This document shows, in pieces, positions 1 through 10,359 of a stretch of DNA of 64,000 nt. The notes beneath the pieces were generated by a model. The model did no database searches. It was not told where the DNA came from and saw nothing but the letters and a program-made list of their open reading frames with translations. The DNA is taken from NCBI GenBank assembly GCA_013339895.1, contig JABACO010000008.1:324876-388875 (forward strand). Reading direction: 5' to 3'. The DNA is from Ephydatia muelleri (Eukaryota; Porifera; Demospongiae; Spongillida; Spongillidae). Made by a program: the position numbers and the translations under genes. How positions within the stretch are numbered: the stretch's first letter is position 1; every line of letters starts with the position of its first letter.

Positions 1-820
1 TAATAATGTGGGTACAAGACAGAACTGCCCAAACATAATTAATATTATTATATACATTCAGATATGGAATGAAACTGAAATTGTAAACATGAACATTATC
101 AAGCAAGTTTCTATCCTTATACAGAGGTGTAAATTTTGCATCCTTGTGATTTAATTTAGTGCATGCACATCACATTAAACCAAGCACTATTTAGAATGCA
201 ACCTTTGTAGCACTCTATTGCCGGCAGAAAAACATGCATCACTTATGAATGAATAAGTTATTACCTGCTCCTATTGAATTAGTTGTGATGACTAGTGAGG
301 TCTCAAGATGATGGTTGTTGGATGACGTTCGTTGCTTCGTGGCGTGATTGTGATGTTTGAACCAATATCCATACAGTAACTACAGGGCACGTAAAGATGA
401 CACTGCCGCAGACTTAGTCTCATCCCCAGACCTAATATATGCAGCAGCGGATGGATTACATCACTGCTACGCGAATGGTAGTGCTCTCCCCCCTATAAGA
501 CAATGGACTTTCAGGTAGAGTTTAGGTACAGTGGTAGTAAACTAAGTTTAATGCAGAGAATTGCTCTGTCTTATATAGTGTTACTAAGCTGACTATAGGG
601 AAAGCTTGCTGTTGCTAAGGCCAAGATGTAAACACATGTTCATACAGATGCGATCCTTATGCTGGGCATTCGTGCCCAATAGCATTGCAGGACATCCTTT
701 TCCCCTACAACACCCCCTTATCCAATCAAATCATCCCAAACTGTTGTCAATGTGGTTTCAGGTTTTATATTTAAGTGAGGGCTCCATGACAGCACTCCAG
801 TCATAGCCTTGACTGCGGCC
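1..820. other. no gene recognised
   Basis: I see no coding pattern, repeat array or element end here. The sequence is moderately AT-rich. The only open frame of any size, near 606-806, has no protein-like features. Confidence 0.5.
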
Positions 821-1005
821 AGTTGCTCATGACAACCAGGGAGAACTTGCGAACCTTAACCTGCGAGGCATTGCGCTTGGGCCTCGCCCAGAAGCATCTT
901 TCACCGGTCGGAAAAAAGACGTGCTAGTAGTCCTCGACACATCAGAACAGCAGCTGAGCCTCTCCCTGGACAAGCTGGAGGAGCTGGCAGGGCTAACCAG
1001 GTCCT

Positions 1006-1544
1006 GTGGTGACAGCAGGGAGGCTCTTCCTCCGCTGCCTGATCTCCACCTCAGTCAGAAAACTCCACCATCATGTGAGCCTTAATGCTGAGGCAAGAGC
1101 CGACATTAGGTGGTGGGACAGCTTTCTTCCTTCCTGGAATGGTGTCGCCATGTTCCTGGACCCAGAATGGACAGTGGCGGACACTCTTCAGCTCTCACTG
1201 ATGCCTCAGGCTCCCTAGGTTTTGGGGCCTACTTCAACGGGGCTTGGTTCCCGGGTGACTGGCAGCCACACCAAAGTCTCCCACTCCGTTCCATACAGTG
1301 GCAAGAACTGTTTGTCATTGTGGCTGCTGCTAGCACATGGGATCACAGCGGGTCAGGCTTACGCATCCACTTCCATTGTGACAACCTCCCCATTATCCAG
1401 GCCTGGGCAAGACAGTCTGCAAAACACCCCGACCTCATGCAGTTGCTCCGAACCCTGTTTCTAGTGGCAGCTCAGCACAGCTTCACCATCCGCCTGTCAC
1501 ATCTACCTGGCAGACTGAACAGCATTGCTGATGCCATTTCCTGA
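1006..1544 (+). pseudogene. RT tail and RNase H of DIRS-like element
   Basis: The first part (1006 to about 1180) has the connector motif HHHVSLNAEARADIRWW that follows the reverse transcriptase in DIRS-like polyproteins. A frameshift near 1180-1200 moves the reading into another frame, where the RNase H follows: the first catalytic Asp in LTDASGSLGFG, the Glu in SIQWQELF, an Asp in FHCDN and the closing motif HLPGRLNSIADAIS, where the family normally has ADALSR. The frame ends in TGA right after that motif. The enzyme would copy the element's RNA and remove the RNA strand; the breaks make it inactive. Confidence 0.75.
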
Positions 1545-1655
1545 AATAATTTACCTCTGTTCTTCACTCTTGCCTCCCAGGCAGACCATCAACCGACACC
1601 AATCCCACATCACCTCACCGAGACGTGAACCACCATCTTCAGTTGCTTCTACTCC

Positions 1656-2470
1656 ATGGGTGTCAGACACTACCAGGGTTTCTGCCATGCCTTCAAACTG
1701 ATCCCAGTCCCTGGCACGAAAGAAACTATTACACTGTTTGCAGTTCACCTCAGCCAGTCCATGAACCCCAGGACCATGCAGGTGTATTTGGCAGCAGTCT
1801 GCTTCCTGCACCACTCCCTTGGGTACAAGAGCTCTGCTTCCAGGAACCTGATGCTGAGACTTGCCATCCGGGGTTTCCAATGCCTCCGGGGGCCCATTCA
1901 CCTCAGGCCTACACGACTGCCACTGACTCTGGAAATGCTGGGTCACATCCTGAAAAAACATGATCGTCTGATGCTCCCTACCTTTGGGTTCTTAGGTTTC
2001 TTGAGGGTCAGCAAATTTACTGTCAAGAACCATACTTTTGACCCTAGGTTCCGTCCTACCAGTCGAGACATAAGCTGGTCCAGAGAGGGCATCCACTTTT
2101 TCATCAAGCGGTCCAAAACTGACCAGATGGGCAAGGGTACCACATATCTGCATTGGGCGTACCGAGGGCAGGCACATGTGTCCAGTGGCAGCAATGGAGG
2201 CCTATAGAGGATGCTGTCGCTGTCCCATTCAGTCATCACCCCTCTTCCACTTCAGAGATGGGAGGCCACTAACCCAAGAGCTTTCTTCCTATCCCTGGTG
2301 GATCAATGCGGCTATGATCCAGCCTAATACAACACCCACAGTTTGCATATTTGTGCAGCCACAGCAGCCGCCTGAGTGGGCCTTCCGCTGACACCATTCA
2401 GAAGCTCGGAAGATGGCGAAGCAAAGCCTACCAGACATATACCTGTCATCCCCTGACCCACCCATCTGAC
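1656..2470 (+). pseudogene. Tyrosine recombinase of DIRS-like element
   Basis: The frame to 2207 carries the recombinase fold: FLGFLRVSKFTV holds the first catalytic Arg and FIKRSKTDQMGKG the Lys region. After a frame change near 2170, PVAAMEAYRG and FHFRDGRPLT follow. The H-x-x-R motif is damaged: the second Arg reads as His (HSLHICAATAA) and a stop follows at about 2389. A last frame change puts KLGRWRSKAYQTY, with the catalytic Tyr, in a third frame. This enzyme normally integrates a circular copy of the element; here it is clearly dead. Confidence 0.75.
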
Positions 2471-2480
2471 ACCAGAACTT

Positions 2481-3329
2481 TGGCTATGCAGTAACGAGTA
2501 CCCAATTGTATTTATCCATGCCATGTACCCTTGTTCCCTTCCCTTCCCTCCCTCACTCCCTCCTTCCCTCCATCCCTCTGACCTAGCTGTGTGGATGTGC
2601 TACTGAGTACTTTAACCTCCACCGACAGCTGCCACATCTCCTTCCAGTACTCATCACCGACACATACTCATACTCCAGTGTGTGAATCGTAGTGTCCATG
2701 ATATGGCAACATCAAAGTCAACAGCAGGTGTGTTTGCACTGGCATCTGGCTTCTGTGCTTTTGTGCGACCATGTGACGACACAACTCCTGGTGTGGAAAT
2801 GGAGGCGTTAAAAGGATAAATAAATTGAAAGAGAGGGTGCTGTTGTAGGGAAGAGATGGGGTAGGGAGGGGGAGGAAGAGAGGTATGCTCACAACAGCCT
2901 TGAAGGAAGGTGGGTGAGAGACCAACTCTCTGAGGAAAGTGTGAGAGCTTGCATCCCAGAACTCCAACAACTTGTCTTTGTAGTTGATCACAAAGTAGTT
3001 CCTCGTCAGTGGAAATATAACATTAACAACTGGAATGGGTTACCCTCTTATTTAGGGACTAAGTACAGCGATGCGAGCATTACGTACATATGTCACATGT
3101 GCATCTTTGGGTACATGGCACCCGATGGGTTCAAGCCATTAAGGCAGGTTCCTGATGCCTACCAAAGCCCAAACACTTTCTTATCCTTGAGCAAAATTTT
3201 CCATTTAGTACTAACAAGAATGAAGAAGTAGAAGTGTGGCATACATGTAGCTATCCAGAACACTGGGCTTAGTATGCAGGTGATGACGGTTGTGTGGGCA
3301 TTCAGAGTTGTTTAACAATAAGCAGTTAT
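2481..3329. other. Intergenic, pyrimidine-rich tract and unassigned frame
   Basis: A C/T-rich tract with repeated TCCCT motifs lies at about 2527-2580. A 105-codon open frame at 2914-3231 (plus) has no recognisable domain, no repeats and no evident splice context, so I do not call it a gene. Confidence 0.4.
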
Positions 3330-3549
3330 TGTGCAATAGGATGTAAAGATCCGTGTGTATTATGTATGGTGTGCAATAGGATGCAAAGATCTATGTGTGT
3401 TATGTGTGGTGTGCAATAGGATGCAAAGATCTATGTGTGTTATGTGTGGCAATAGGATGTAAGATCTGTGTGTAGTTGCGTGCAATAGGATGTAAAGATA
3501 TGTGTATATTATGTGTTGTGTGGTGTGCAATAAGATTTAAAGATCTGTC
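3330..3549. repeat. 40-bp tandem repeat
   Basis: About five copies of a unit beginning GTGCAATAGGATGTAAAGAT and ending in TGTGTATTATGTGTGGT follow each other, the last ones with small deletions and substitutions. It is a short minisatellite with no coding meaning that I can see. Confidence 0.85.
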
Positions 3550-4064
3550 ATGGCAATCTTTATTATTGGGGTGGTACTGCAACACCACTACACTCACACT
3601 ACACACACACTTGGCTCACTTCAATCATTCACAAACAACTCTCACAGTGATGACTGCAGCCGCATTTACTGTATACTGGGGGCATGACAGTAAAATCTTC
3701 ACATGCCACATCCATGCTGTGCAGGGTGAGATCTGCCACTATAGCCGTTATTAATGCCATTTGATTACTTTTACAGGCTGAGTAAATGTACCTCTCCCCC
3801 ATATGCTGAGGCTTGTGGTTGTGTTTGGCCCATAATGGGGGCAGGCAACAGCCGCAGCCAGGCATGTAGCAGCTGTGCCTCATACCACTGGGCCTACAGG
3901 GACCAAGGGGTGACGCTGGTCACCATTGGGTCGGCCTGTGTCCCAAACCAAGATGCTGGTCATGGTTTGGTGGCTCTCCCAGGATAGAAGCCCGGAGGGT
4001 GTCGCCCACGTGAAAACCCACAAAATGGTTGACGAGTAGGATATGGTTTCAGGTTAAGGGGAAT

Positions 4065-4300
4065 ATGGTGGGGAGGGAAGGAGGGAGTGAGGGAGGGAAG
4101 GAAGGGGAGGGAAGGAAAGGGAGGGGAGGGAAGGGAGGGAGGAGATGGAAGGAGTGAAGTATGGAAAGAGGGAGGAAAGGAGGAGAAAGGGAGGAAAGGA
4201 GGAGGGAGGGAAGAAAGTAGGAGGGAGGAAAGGAAATGGAGGGAGGGTGGAAATAGAGGGAGGGAGGAAGGGAGATGTATGGAGGGAGGAATGGCATGAG
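4065..4300. repeat. Polypurine GGGA/GGAA-rich low-complexity tract
   Basis: The plus strand is almost pure purine, made of GGGA, GGAA and GGAGGA steps. Long open frames on both strands are by-products of this composition. Such mirror-like purine tracts can form triplex DNA. Confidence 0.9.
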
Positions 4301-4949
4301 AGAGGGATGAAGGATGTGAACTTGCTGCTTGTTGCTAAACCGGACCTGAAATTCTACTCCCTGTCCATTTTGTTGCTATTGCTGTACCAACATGACTTAG
4401 TAACCCTCAGTACATTGCTTGGAAGGGAGAGATGATGGTGGCAGGAGACCCAGAGGGAATCCTGACTCTATATGATGCCAATCATGCGCAGTGACAGTAG
4501 GTCTGCTTCAATCCCATACACAGGGACGGTAGGTCTGCTCTCCTAACCATTCCTATCACATCCTGTAACTGTTCAATCACATTTTCACCAATCAGTCCAG
4601 TACTAAAGACAAACACACTTGCGTAATCTTTTCTAAATGCAAATAACATTCTGCTGGTTTATCTCAATACTGCCTTGACACTCAACATGATCGATTTTTG
4701 CAACATGTGCTATATTTGCCGTGTGAGTGTGGATGGTTAGTTTTTGAATTATCATGACTCTTAATGCTTCAAAGGCTGTTGTTCAGAAGATATGTTTCGC
4801 CATGGGCAAGGGGCTCAAAGTTCTTTATTCTCTTCAACACCAAACTGGAGATCCATGACATTAATGCAGTGAGTTGGGGACCTATCCACATCCTCTTCTC
4901 CCCTTCTTTCCTCCTCCCTCTTCCTCTAATTCCCTAGAAAAATTCTTGC
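4301..4949. other. no gene recognised
   Basis: I see no coding pattern, terminal repeat or array here. The end of the segment is T/C-rich. Confidence 0.4.
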
Positions 4950-5195
4950 AACGTTTTGTCAAGTCTTACCAAGACTTATCAAGCTTGACTTGCCATGACT
5001 TATTCTAGTTTTATCAAGTCTTATCAAGACTTATCAAGACTTACCAAGCATGATGTGGCAAGACTTAGCAAGAATTATCATGTTTTATCAAGTCTTATCA
5101 AGACTTGACCTGAATTTGGAACAAAGACTTATCAAGACTTCCCCTGATCCATGCAGATCTTGATATTTCTTGTCAAGACTTATCAAGGTATTAAT
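4950..5195. repeat. Degenerate decamer array (AAGACTTATC / GTCTTATCAA)
   Basis: The decamer ATCAAGACTT and its partial complement AAGTCTTATC recur many times with irregular spacing, so the block can pair with itself. It is a decayed simple array next to a possible minus-strand coding segment. Confidence 0.75.
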
Positions 5196-5307
5196 ACGCC
5201 GTACAGATAAAATAATGTAAAACACTAAGGCTTGGAGTCCCTGCACTTTTGGTTGGCTTTTGTGATGAATGTTTTCATGTCCCAATCGCCAGGTTGGTAT
5301 TGCTTAT

Positions 5308-5646
5308 TTATAATCTCTGAAATAAAATCTTAATTTGATACATTTCAAGAAGCAATTCAATCTCACCAACGATTCTAGAAACTTTGGCTTGATCAAGAGA
5401 GGCTCTGTCACTCTTGCTGCTGGAGAACAGATATTGACATAGAGAGTTCCTCCCTTGAAAAAACATGTCCAGTAAAGTCAGTCCAAATGTGTAAGGATTC
5501 TTGGAAGGTATTATAAGCACATTTGTTCCGTTGACCTGTGGTTGCAGCATATGGGACAGTGCCCGCGAAAAGGGACCTAGTGTATTTATATAAAACGATA
5601 TAAAATTTTGTTCATATAAAACTGATATAACTTCCGAACGGTACAC
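5308..5646 (-). CDS. Unassigned protein fragment, BEN-domain-like C-terminus
   Basis: The frame gives 112 residues. The C-terminal half has the spacing of a BEN domain: a conserved hydrophobic segment (FGLTLLDMFFQ), a loop, then SLDQAKVSRIVGEIELL, resembling the closing LDP-x-K-x-x-x-I helix of BEN proteins. BEN domains bind DNA and occur in chromatin proteins and in transposon-linked genes of invertebrates. The N-terminal part has no recognisable match and no start context was confirmed. It may be one exon of a longer gene or chance. The BEN reading is my recollection of the family pattern, not a search result. Confidence 0.3.
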   Translation of the reverse strand: MYRSEVISVLYEQNFISFYINTLGPFSRALSHMLQPQVNGTNVLIIPSKNPYTFGLTLLDMFFQGRNSLCQYLFSSSKSDRASLDQAKVSRIVGEIELLLEMYQIKILFQRL

Positions 5647-5900
5647 GCCATTGACTTCCTATTTTCAACACTTCATACTACACCATTTCTCTACGGTAAA
5701 ATACTTTTTGGGGTCTTGCACTTGCTCCGTGCCTGTATTGCAACGTCCGATACCCCACAAGGTATGAACCCGTCATAACTTTCGGCAGGAGTAATCAAAT
5801 CGCTTCAAATTCGGTATGTAGATAGAGAGGTCCTATACCTATCGATTTGTTCTGTTCGTTAATTTTATGCCATCTGTTACGGAGATACAGTTGAATAAAC

Positions 5901-6020
5901 TACGTGCACGTTTTCCCGCTTGATTCGCGCCAATGTAATAATCCCCGCCTCCCCATACATTGAGCGGAGCGCAATTTGCCCAAATCATTGGCGCGAAACG
6001 AGCGCGAAAATGTGCACGTA
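5901..6020. promoter_or_regulatory. Inverted repeat with paired E2F-like/CCAAT motifs
   Basis: The arms at 5901-5934 and 5986-6020 are inverted copies containing TACGTGCAC, a C/G-rich step and TTCGCGCCAATG. TTCGCGCC resembles an E2F site and CCAAT is adjacent. The roughly 50-bp centre is GC-rich. It could be a bidirectional promoter core or the end of a lost element. Confidence 0.4.
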
Positions 6021-6101
6021 TCGTTCGATATTGAAATACATTCATTATGAAGCATACTTATAGATTTCATTGTCATTCAACTTCCGTATTGGAAGAAGTA
6101 A

Positions 6102-7328
6102 TCAGAACTCAGAGCACGATTTTGGGTTGTCAAAGGGCGCAGTTTGGTGAGGAAGGTGTTACGTCAGTGTGTAAGATGTATGCGATACAATGGACGACCC
6201 TACAGTGCCCCGAATCCACCTCCATTACCGCACTTTTGGGTAAACGCAAGTCCACCATTTTCATCCATCGGAGTGGATTATGCCGGGCCCTTGTATATTA
6301 AAGGAGCTGGAATCAAGGTTTGGATTGCTTTGTTTACCTGCTGCGTAACGCGTGCTATTCATTTGGAGTTGATACCAGACATGACTACTGAAACGTTTAT
6401 CCGCTGTTTCAGACGTTTCACTTGTCGAAGAGGAACCCCCACAAGGATTGTTTCCGATAACAGCAAAACATTCAAGGCGGCAAGTAAGGAGCTGGCTAGA
6501 ATTCAAGCCGATCCAATCATTAAGGACTATTTCGCACAGTTACGGGTTTGCTGGTCCTTCAATGTTGCAAAGGCCCCATGGTGGGGAGGCTTCTATGAGA
6601 GGCTAGTCGGGTCTGTCAAAAGGTGTCTCAAGAAGGTTGTGGGCAATGCCAGACTGACATTTGATGAACTTCTGACAGTCATAGTAGAAGCGGAGGGAAC
6701 ACTAAATTCTAGACCGCTCACCTACGTAGCTGCTGATGATGTCCAGGAACCTCTCACGCCAGCACACCTGCTTACTGGATATCGTCTACTTGGTCTTCCA
6801 GATCCACATTCAGTGTTGGAGCAAGATGCAGACTTTGTGGTATCTGGGGATCGTTCCAGTATTACTACACGGATGGAGTACACCCGACGCCTTCTTAGAC
6901 ACTTCTGGAAGCGCTGGAGGAGCGAGTACCTGATTAGTCCAGAAGACACTCACAAGTACACCAACATCACTGGCAATGGCAAGAGATATGCCGCAATGGG
7001 GGACATTGTATTAGTGCACGATGAGAACCACCCCAGAACATTCTGGAAACTTGGAAGGGTGGAAAACCTTATAGAAGGGCATGATGGGTTAGTTAGAGCT
7101 GCAGTAGTGCGTGTTGCATCAGAGTCAGGAACCACGACACTGAGGCGACCTGTGCAGTTGCTATACCCTTTAGAAATGAATGATCTTGGTGTCGAGGAAA
7201 CTGAAAATGCTGAGGTGGTGGAGGTTGAGCGAACCCCTACTCACCCTAGAAGGAATGCAGCAGAGATTGCTAAACTGAAGATGTGTCTGCAGACGGAAGA
7301 ATTTGATGACTCTGACCCAGAAAATTGA
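6102..7328 (+). pseudogene. BEL/Pao integrase with DUF5641-like tail
   Basis: The frame opens after a TAA at 6099-6101; a frameshift there separates it from a few further upstream codons. Residues near the start have the zinc-binding C-x-x-C (CVRCMRYNGRPYS). The catalytic core shows Asp in GVDYAGPLY, Asp in IVSDNSKTFKA and Glu in APWWGGFYERLVGSVK. The C-terminal part (PLTPAHLLTGYR, then RRLLRHFWKRWRSEYL and RTFWKLGRV) is the DUF5641 module found after BEL/Pao integrases. The enzyme would insert element cDNA into chromosomes. This segment reads without internal stops, so it is a dead 5' truncation with a well preserved end. Confidence 0.85.
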
Positions 7329-7339
7329 CTAGTTCTTAC

Positions 7340-7486
7340 TAGTCAATTGGGGGGAGTGTTGAACCCTCACTATTGAACATTGTCATAATGCGCACGTGAT
7401 TTTGTTATTGTTGTTATTCATTAAAATATATATCGCGGAAGAGACGACCACGCGTGTTCCGATCCTAACGATTGATAGTTTCTACA
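7340..7486 (+). repeat. BEL/Pao polypurine tract and probable 3' LTR
   Basis: AATTGGGGGGAG just before TGTTGAACCC is the expected plus-strand primer and LTR start. The candidate LTR is only about 130 bp, short for the family, so it may be truncated. No partner LTR exists in the window to define its limits. Confidence 0.45.
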
Positions 7487-7783
7487 GTCGCCGAGAACAT
7501 ATTGCTTGCCGTGCTGCGCAAGGGCTTGGAACGTGAGAAACCGATTCTGAACCCATGTCGTATACCCGTGCATATGTAATCTGCGAACTCTCGATCCGGG
7601 TGGTTACGCAGAGCCACTTCCCACTCGGACGGTGATAGCGGGGTGGTGCCGCCGTGGATAGGAGTTTCCTCACTCGATGAGGGAACGTGCGACTCCAGCT
7701 CTTTTAAGTCCTGCATCCCGGAGTATCGAGGGCCTGCGAGGGGAAGCGATCGTGCGTTCAAATCTTTTTAAACCTACAAGCAG
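7487..7783 (-). pseudogene. DIRS-like retrotransposon gag/N-terminal fragment, second half
   Basis: The minus strand encodes PLSPSEWEVALRNHPDREF followed by ADYICTGIRHGFRIGF. This pattern (HPD-x-x-F-x-x-Y-x-x-x-G-I-R-x-G-F-R-I-G-F) is the segment just before the reverse transcriptase in DIRS-like polyproteins of invertebrates. It is cut at its 3' side, where the BEL/Pao LTR begins, and at its 5' side by the hAT element at 7784-8924. The matching upstream half lies at 8925-9312. Confidence 0.6.
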
Positions 7784-8924
7784 CATGGCCGGAGACAACT
7801 TTTGAGATTTGGGGGGGCTTAATTACATACAACCATGCATGAATATTAACCAAGCGTTTGGCACTAGACATGCTCAATTTAAATTTATTAGAAATTCAAA
7901 TGCATGCACTTATACAACGTACATGACATCTGCAGCAAAATCAAACAAACTTTCCAAAAATGCTGTGTCGGCTACTGTTTTGGCTCACAAACTCATTAGC
8001 TAAATAATTAAGGTCGAGTGCATCTGTATCATTATTGTGGATATGCAACATCATACACCAGTTCAATCTATCTTGATTCATGGTGCTTCTCAACCATGTC
8101 TTCAGTCGCCGAAGTGTGCTGAATGACCTCTCACTAACAGCATTAGTGGCAGGCATGACAAGGATCAGTTTTGCCACCTTAATGCTAACTGCATGGCAAT
8201 GAGATTCAGATTTCTCATGCTTCGCAAACTTATCAATGGCTTTCTTCCAGTTGTTGAAACCACATTTTGTAAACACACTATCCACATAACCAGTCAATGG
8301 CATTTTATACTTCACAGCAGTTGCACAATAAAAGCAAAGAACAGCGTCCTCGTTGTCAAAGTAATGTAACCAGGGATATTTTTCATACCAATGAACTGAG
8401 AATCCCCTCCGCTGCTTGCCAAAACACCTCAAAGGAAAGTTAAGTTTTGGCTGGTTTGGTTTTGAAGGTAGAATTCGAACATCTGGAATAGCATCATCTT
8501 TATTTCCAGCACTGGACTGCTCATTGCTCTTGCCTTCACCTCCAAAAGTACTGACACATCTAAATTCCGAAGTACAGGCCAACAGTTCACTGGCAGGATC
8601 AGCGACACGACGAGCTGAACTTGAATGAACAAGTTCCATATCATGCGCATCTTCACACTCGGCCTCCTCAATGCTGCTTTGGCTGACACGCGCGTTTACA
8701 GGTAAGGAAATGGCTGTGGAGCTGTCTTGAGTTGGATTCGATTGCTTGACGAGGTACTTTAAGATTGACATACTGCTTAGTGCTCAGCTGATATTCATAG
8801 CATTCCGCTCGCGCCACAATTAATAATAATGATTCTAATTGCATTAATATTTAAATATTAGTATTAGGGGAAATATTTGGGGGGGGCTTAAGCCCCCCCA
8901 AGCCCCCCCTTGTCTCCGGCCATG
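7784..8924 (-). mobile_element. Internally deleted hAT transposon (TTF/ZMYM1-like)
   Basis: Both ends carry the inverted 15-mer CATGGCCGGAGACAA (7784-7798 and its complement at 8910-8924), followed by G-rich inner ends that include GGGGGGGCTTAAGCCCCCCC-like palindromes. The element lies inside a DIRS-like gag fragment whose two halves flank it. I could not fix a clear 8-bp target duplication. It encodes one shortened transposase. Confidence 0.75.
7941..8771 (-). CDS. Deleted hAT transposase: zinc finger joined to dimerisation domain
   Basis: The 276-residue frame starts at an ATG (complement of 8769-8771). Residues about 115-200 form a TTF-type zinc finger: GFSVHWYEKYPWLHY, then VLCFYCATA, then FNNWKKAIDKFAKHEKSESH. 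Directly after it, from about residue 205, comes the C-terminal hAT dimerisation motif ATNAVSERSFSTLRR and the closing FGKF. Full-length relatives have several hundred residues between these parts, including the RNase-H-like catalytic core and the insertion domain; all of that is missing, yet the join is in frame. The product could bind transposon ends and dimerise but not cut. It may be a simple non-autonomous remnant or a repressor-like form. Confidence 0.7.
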   Translation of the reverse strand: MSILKYLVKQSNPTQDSSTAISLPVNARVSQSSIEEAECEDAHDMELVHSSSARRVADPASELLACTSEFRCVSTFGGEGKSNEQSSAGNKDDAIPDVRILPSKPNQPKLNFPLRCFGKQRRGFSVHWYEKYPWLHYFDNEDAVLCFYCATAVKYKMPLTGYVDSVFTKCGFNNWKKAIDKFAKHEKSESHCHAVSIKVAKLILVMPATNAVSERSFSTLRRLKTWLRSTMNQDRLNWCMMLHIHNNDTDALDLNYLANEFVSQNSSRHSIFGKFV

Positions 8925-9312
8925 CGCAGGTAATCACACTCATAAGAGTGTAGTCGCGGGACCCGTGGTGCGCGTGCGCGTCGTCATGGAAATTAATTGA
9001 TAATCATTTGTACATGGAAATACTGTACTTGCATGCGAATGATATTCCTAGCAGCATGCAACTGGTGCTTTACTGCCCACATTGCTAAGCTCGTCCTCCG
9101 CCTTGCCGCTGGGGAGAACGTTCCCTGTTCCGCTGGTCGGGCCCCGGTTTCTGCCTGTTTTTCAGACATTGCGTCCAAGGGTGCTGGTAAGAACACTCTT
9201 GGCATACGTGCCGGTAGCGGCAACGCGGGTGGTGGCATCGATCCGCGTTGTACTGCCTACAGATCTCTTGATGTCGGCATTGGGGTATCGCCTTTGCCCG
9301 GCCTGTAAAGGC
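8925..9312 (-). pseudogene. DIRS-like retrotransposon gag fragment with zinc finger, first half
   Basis: The minus strand encodes ICRQYNADRCHHPRCRYRH followed by VCQECSYQHPWTQC, a Cys/His cluster (C-x6-C-x4-C-x3-H, then C-x2-C-x4-HP-x3-C) typical of the N-terminal part of DIRS-like polyproteins. Upstream it runs into a poly-C tract. It lines up with the fragment at 7487-7783 across the hAT insertion. Confidence 0.6.
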
Positions 9313-9389
9313 ATCATTGTACGGGGGGGGGGGGGGGGGCAGGTCCGGCTTGGCCGGACCAATCTTAATACTGAGCTTAAAAATATATA

Positions 9390-10007
9390 TATGGAGAAAT
9401 GCTCCAATTAGATATGATGATGGCAATGGGCAGTCCTATCATAGCCCAACTGTTGAGGAGCACTATCGAGTAAAGTACTTTGAAGTTATTGAGCTAGCCA
9501 TTAACAGCATCCAATATCGTTTTGATCAACCAGGCTATAGAATTTATCGAAATCTTTGAAGCAGTTTAATTGAATGCTGCTAATCAAAACTATTCAATAG
9601 AATTGAGTGAGGTGGTTTCTTTCTATAAAGATGATGTAAACTTGTATATGACCTTCAGGGCCAATTGCAAATCTTTGCAACAAGTATCAATGCTCAATCT
9701 GACAATAAACCATTTACTTTGCAGAACACTTTAACATACCTAAGAAGTTTATCATCAGTTCAGCGCGATTTTTTTACCCAAGTCTTACTCCTGGCTTGCC
9801 TTATTCTTTTAATTCCAGCCACTAATGCTGTGAGTGAGAGGTCATTTTCTACAATGAGACAGATTTTAAAAGTTATTTGTGGAGTACAATGCTGCAACCA
9901 AGACTGAATTATCTTACGATACTAAACATCTACAAAGAGCAGTTGGATGATGTTGATTTATCTTCAATACGAATGAGTTTGTTTGTGGAAGTGAACATAG
10001 AATGCAT
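9390..10007 (+). pseudogene. hAT transposase C-terminal half, broken
   Basis: Readable pieces in different frames include EEHYRVKYFEVIELAINSIQ and RFDQPGY, then LLIPATNAVSERSFSTMRQ, then LQPRLNYLTILNIYKEQLDD. These are the last part of the insertion domain and the dimerisation helix of TTF/ZMYM1-like hAT transposases. Several frameshifts and stops break it. The reading continues across the gypsy insertion into the terminal FGKF. Confidence 0.75.
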
Positions 10008-10341
10008 TGTGAAGGTTCTCCTTTCTTTGATAGAGCGCGACGATACGCGGCTTGCGCTATATCCCTGGCCGTAGGGTATATAACCTTGATATAGGTAGGC
10101 GCATGAAGATTCACATACACACACTGCATGCTTAAATAGTCCTTTAACATGCATGCACTTTCTAAATTGTCCAATAGTATTCTTGGCCCTCATTTTACGA
10201 AGAGGTCCGAGGAAAAGGATCGCTCTTTCCCTTCTGCTGTAGCGTCCCGCCAAGAGCAGCTTCTTCGCGTTACGTAATTATGTCAGTACAATGTAAGCGT
10301 TACGTAATTATGTCATACGTAAGGGTCCCCAGACCCTTACA
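10008..10341 (-). repeat. 3' LTR of the Gmr1-like element
   Basis: It matches the other LTR base for base except one A/C difference in AAATAGTCC (AAATCGTCC in the partner). Both copies are 334 bp. Confidence 0.9.
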
Positions 10342-10359
10342 CTCCTCTACCCTTCCTCC
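10342..10359 (-). other. Polypurine tract
   Basis: The minus strand reads GGAGGAAGGGTAGAGGAG immediately before the 3' LTR, the expected plus-strand primer. The pol frame ends just inside it. Confidence 0.75.

Larger units (their letters stand above)
826..2480 (+). mobile_element. Decayed DIRS-like (tyrosine-recombinase) retrotransposon remnant
   Basis: The stretch encodes, in order, the tail of a reverse transcriptase, an RNase H and a tyrosine recombinase, which is the gene order of DIRS/Ngaro-type retrotransposons. All parts lie on the plus strand and are broken by frameshifts and stops. No split direct or inverted terminal repeats were found, so the limits are those of recognisable coding sequence. 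A related recombinase fragment lies near 34.1-34.6 kb and a gag fragment of the same general type near 7.5-9.3 kb, so this family has been active in the genome more than once. Confidence 0.75.
6050..7486 (+). mobile_element. 5'-truncated BEL/Pao LTR retrotransposon
   Basis: Only the integrase end of pol and a probable 3' LTR are left; gag, protease and reverse transcriptase are absent upstream. After the stop at 7326-7328 comes a purine-rich tract ending at 7356, then a TGTTGAACCC start typical of an LTR. The LTR end is uncertain; a TG...CA pair would place it near 7486, where an unrelated gag fragment begins. No 5' LTR was found. Confidence 0.75.

Noticed and set aside
9930..10253. 107-codon minus-strand frame, repeated at 14850-15158
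   Set aside because: Both lie in the gypsy LTRs and are identical because the LTRs are; no protein features.
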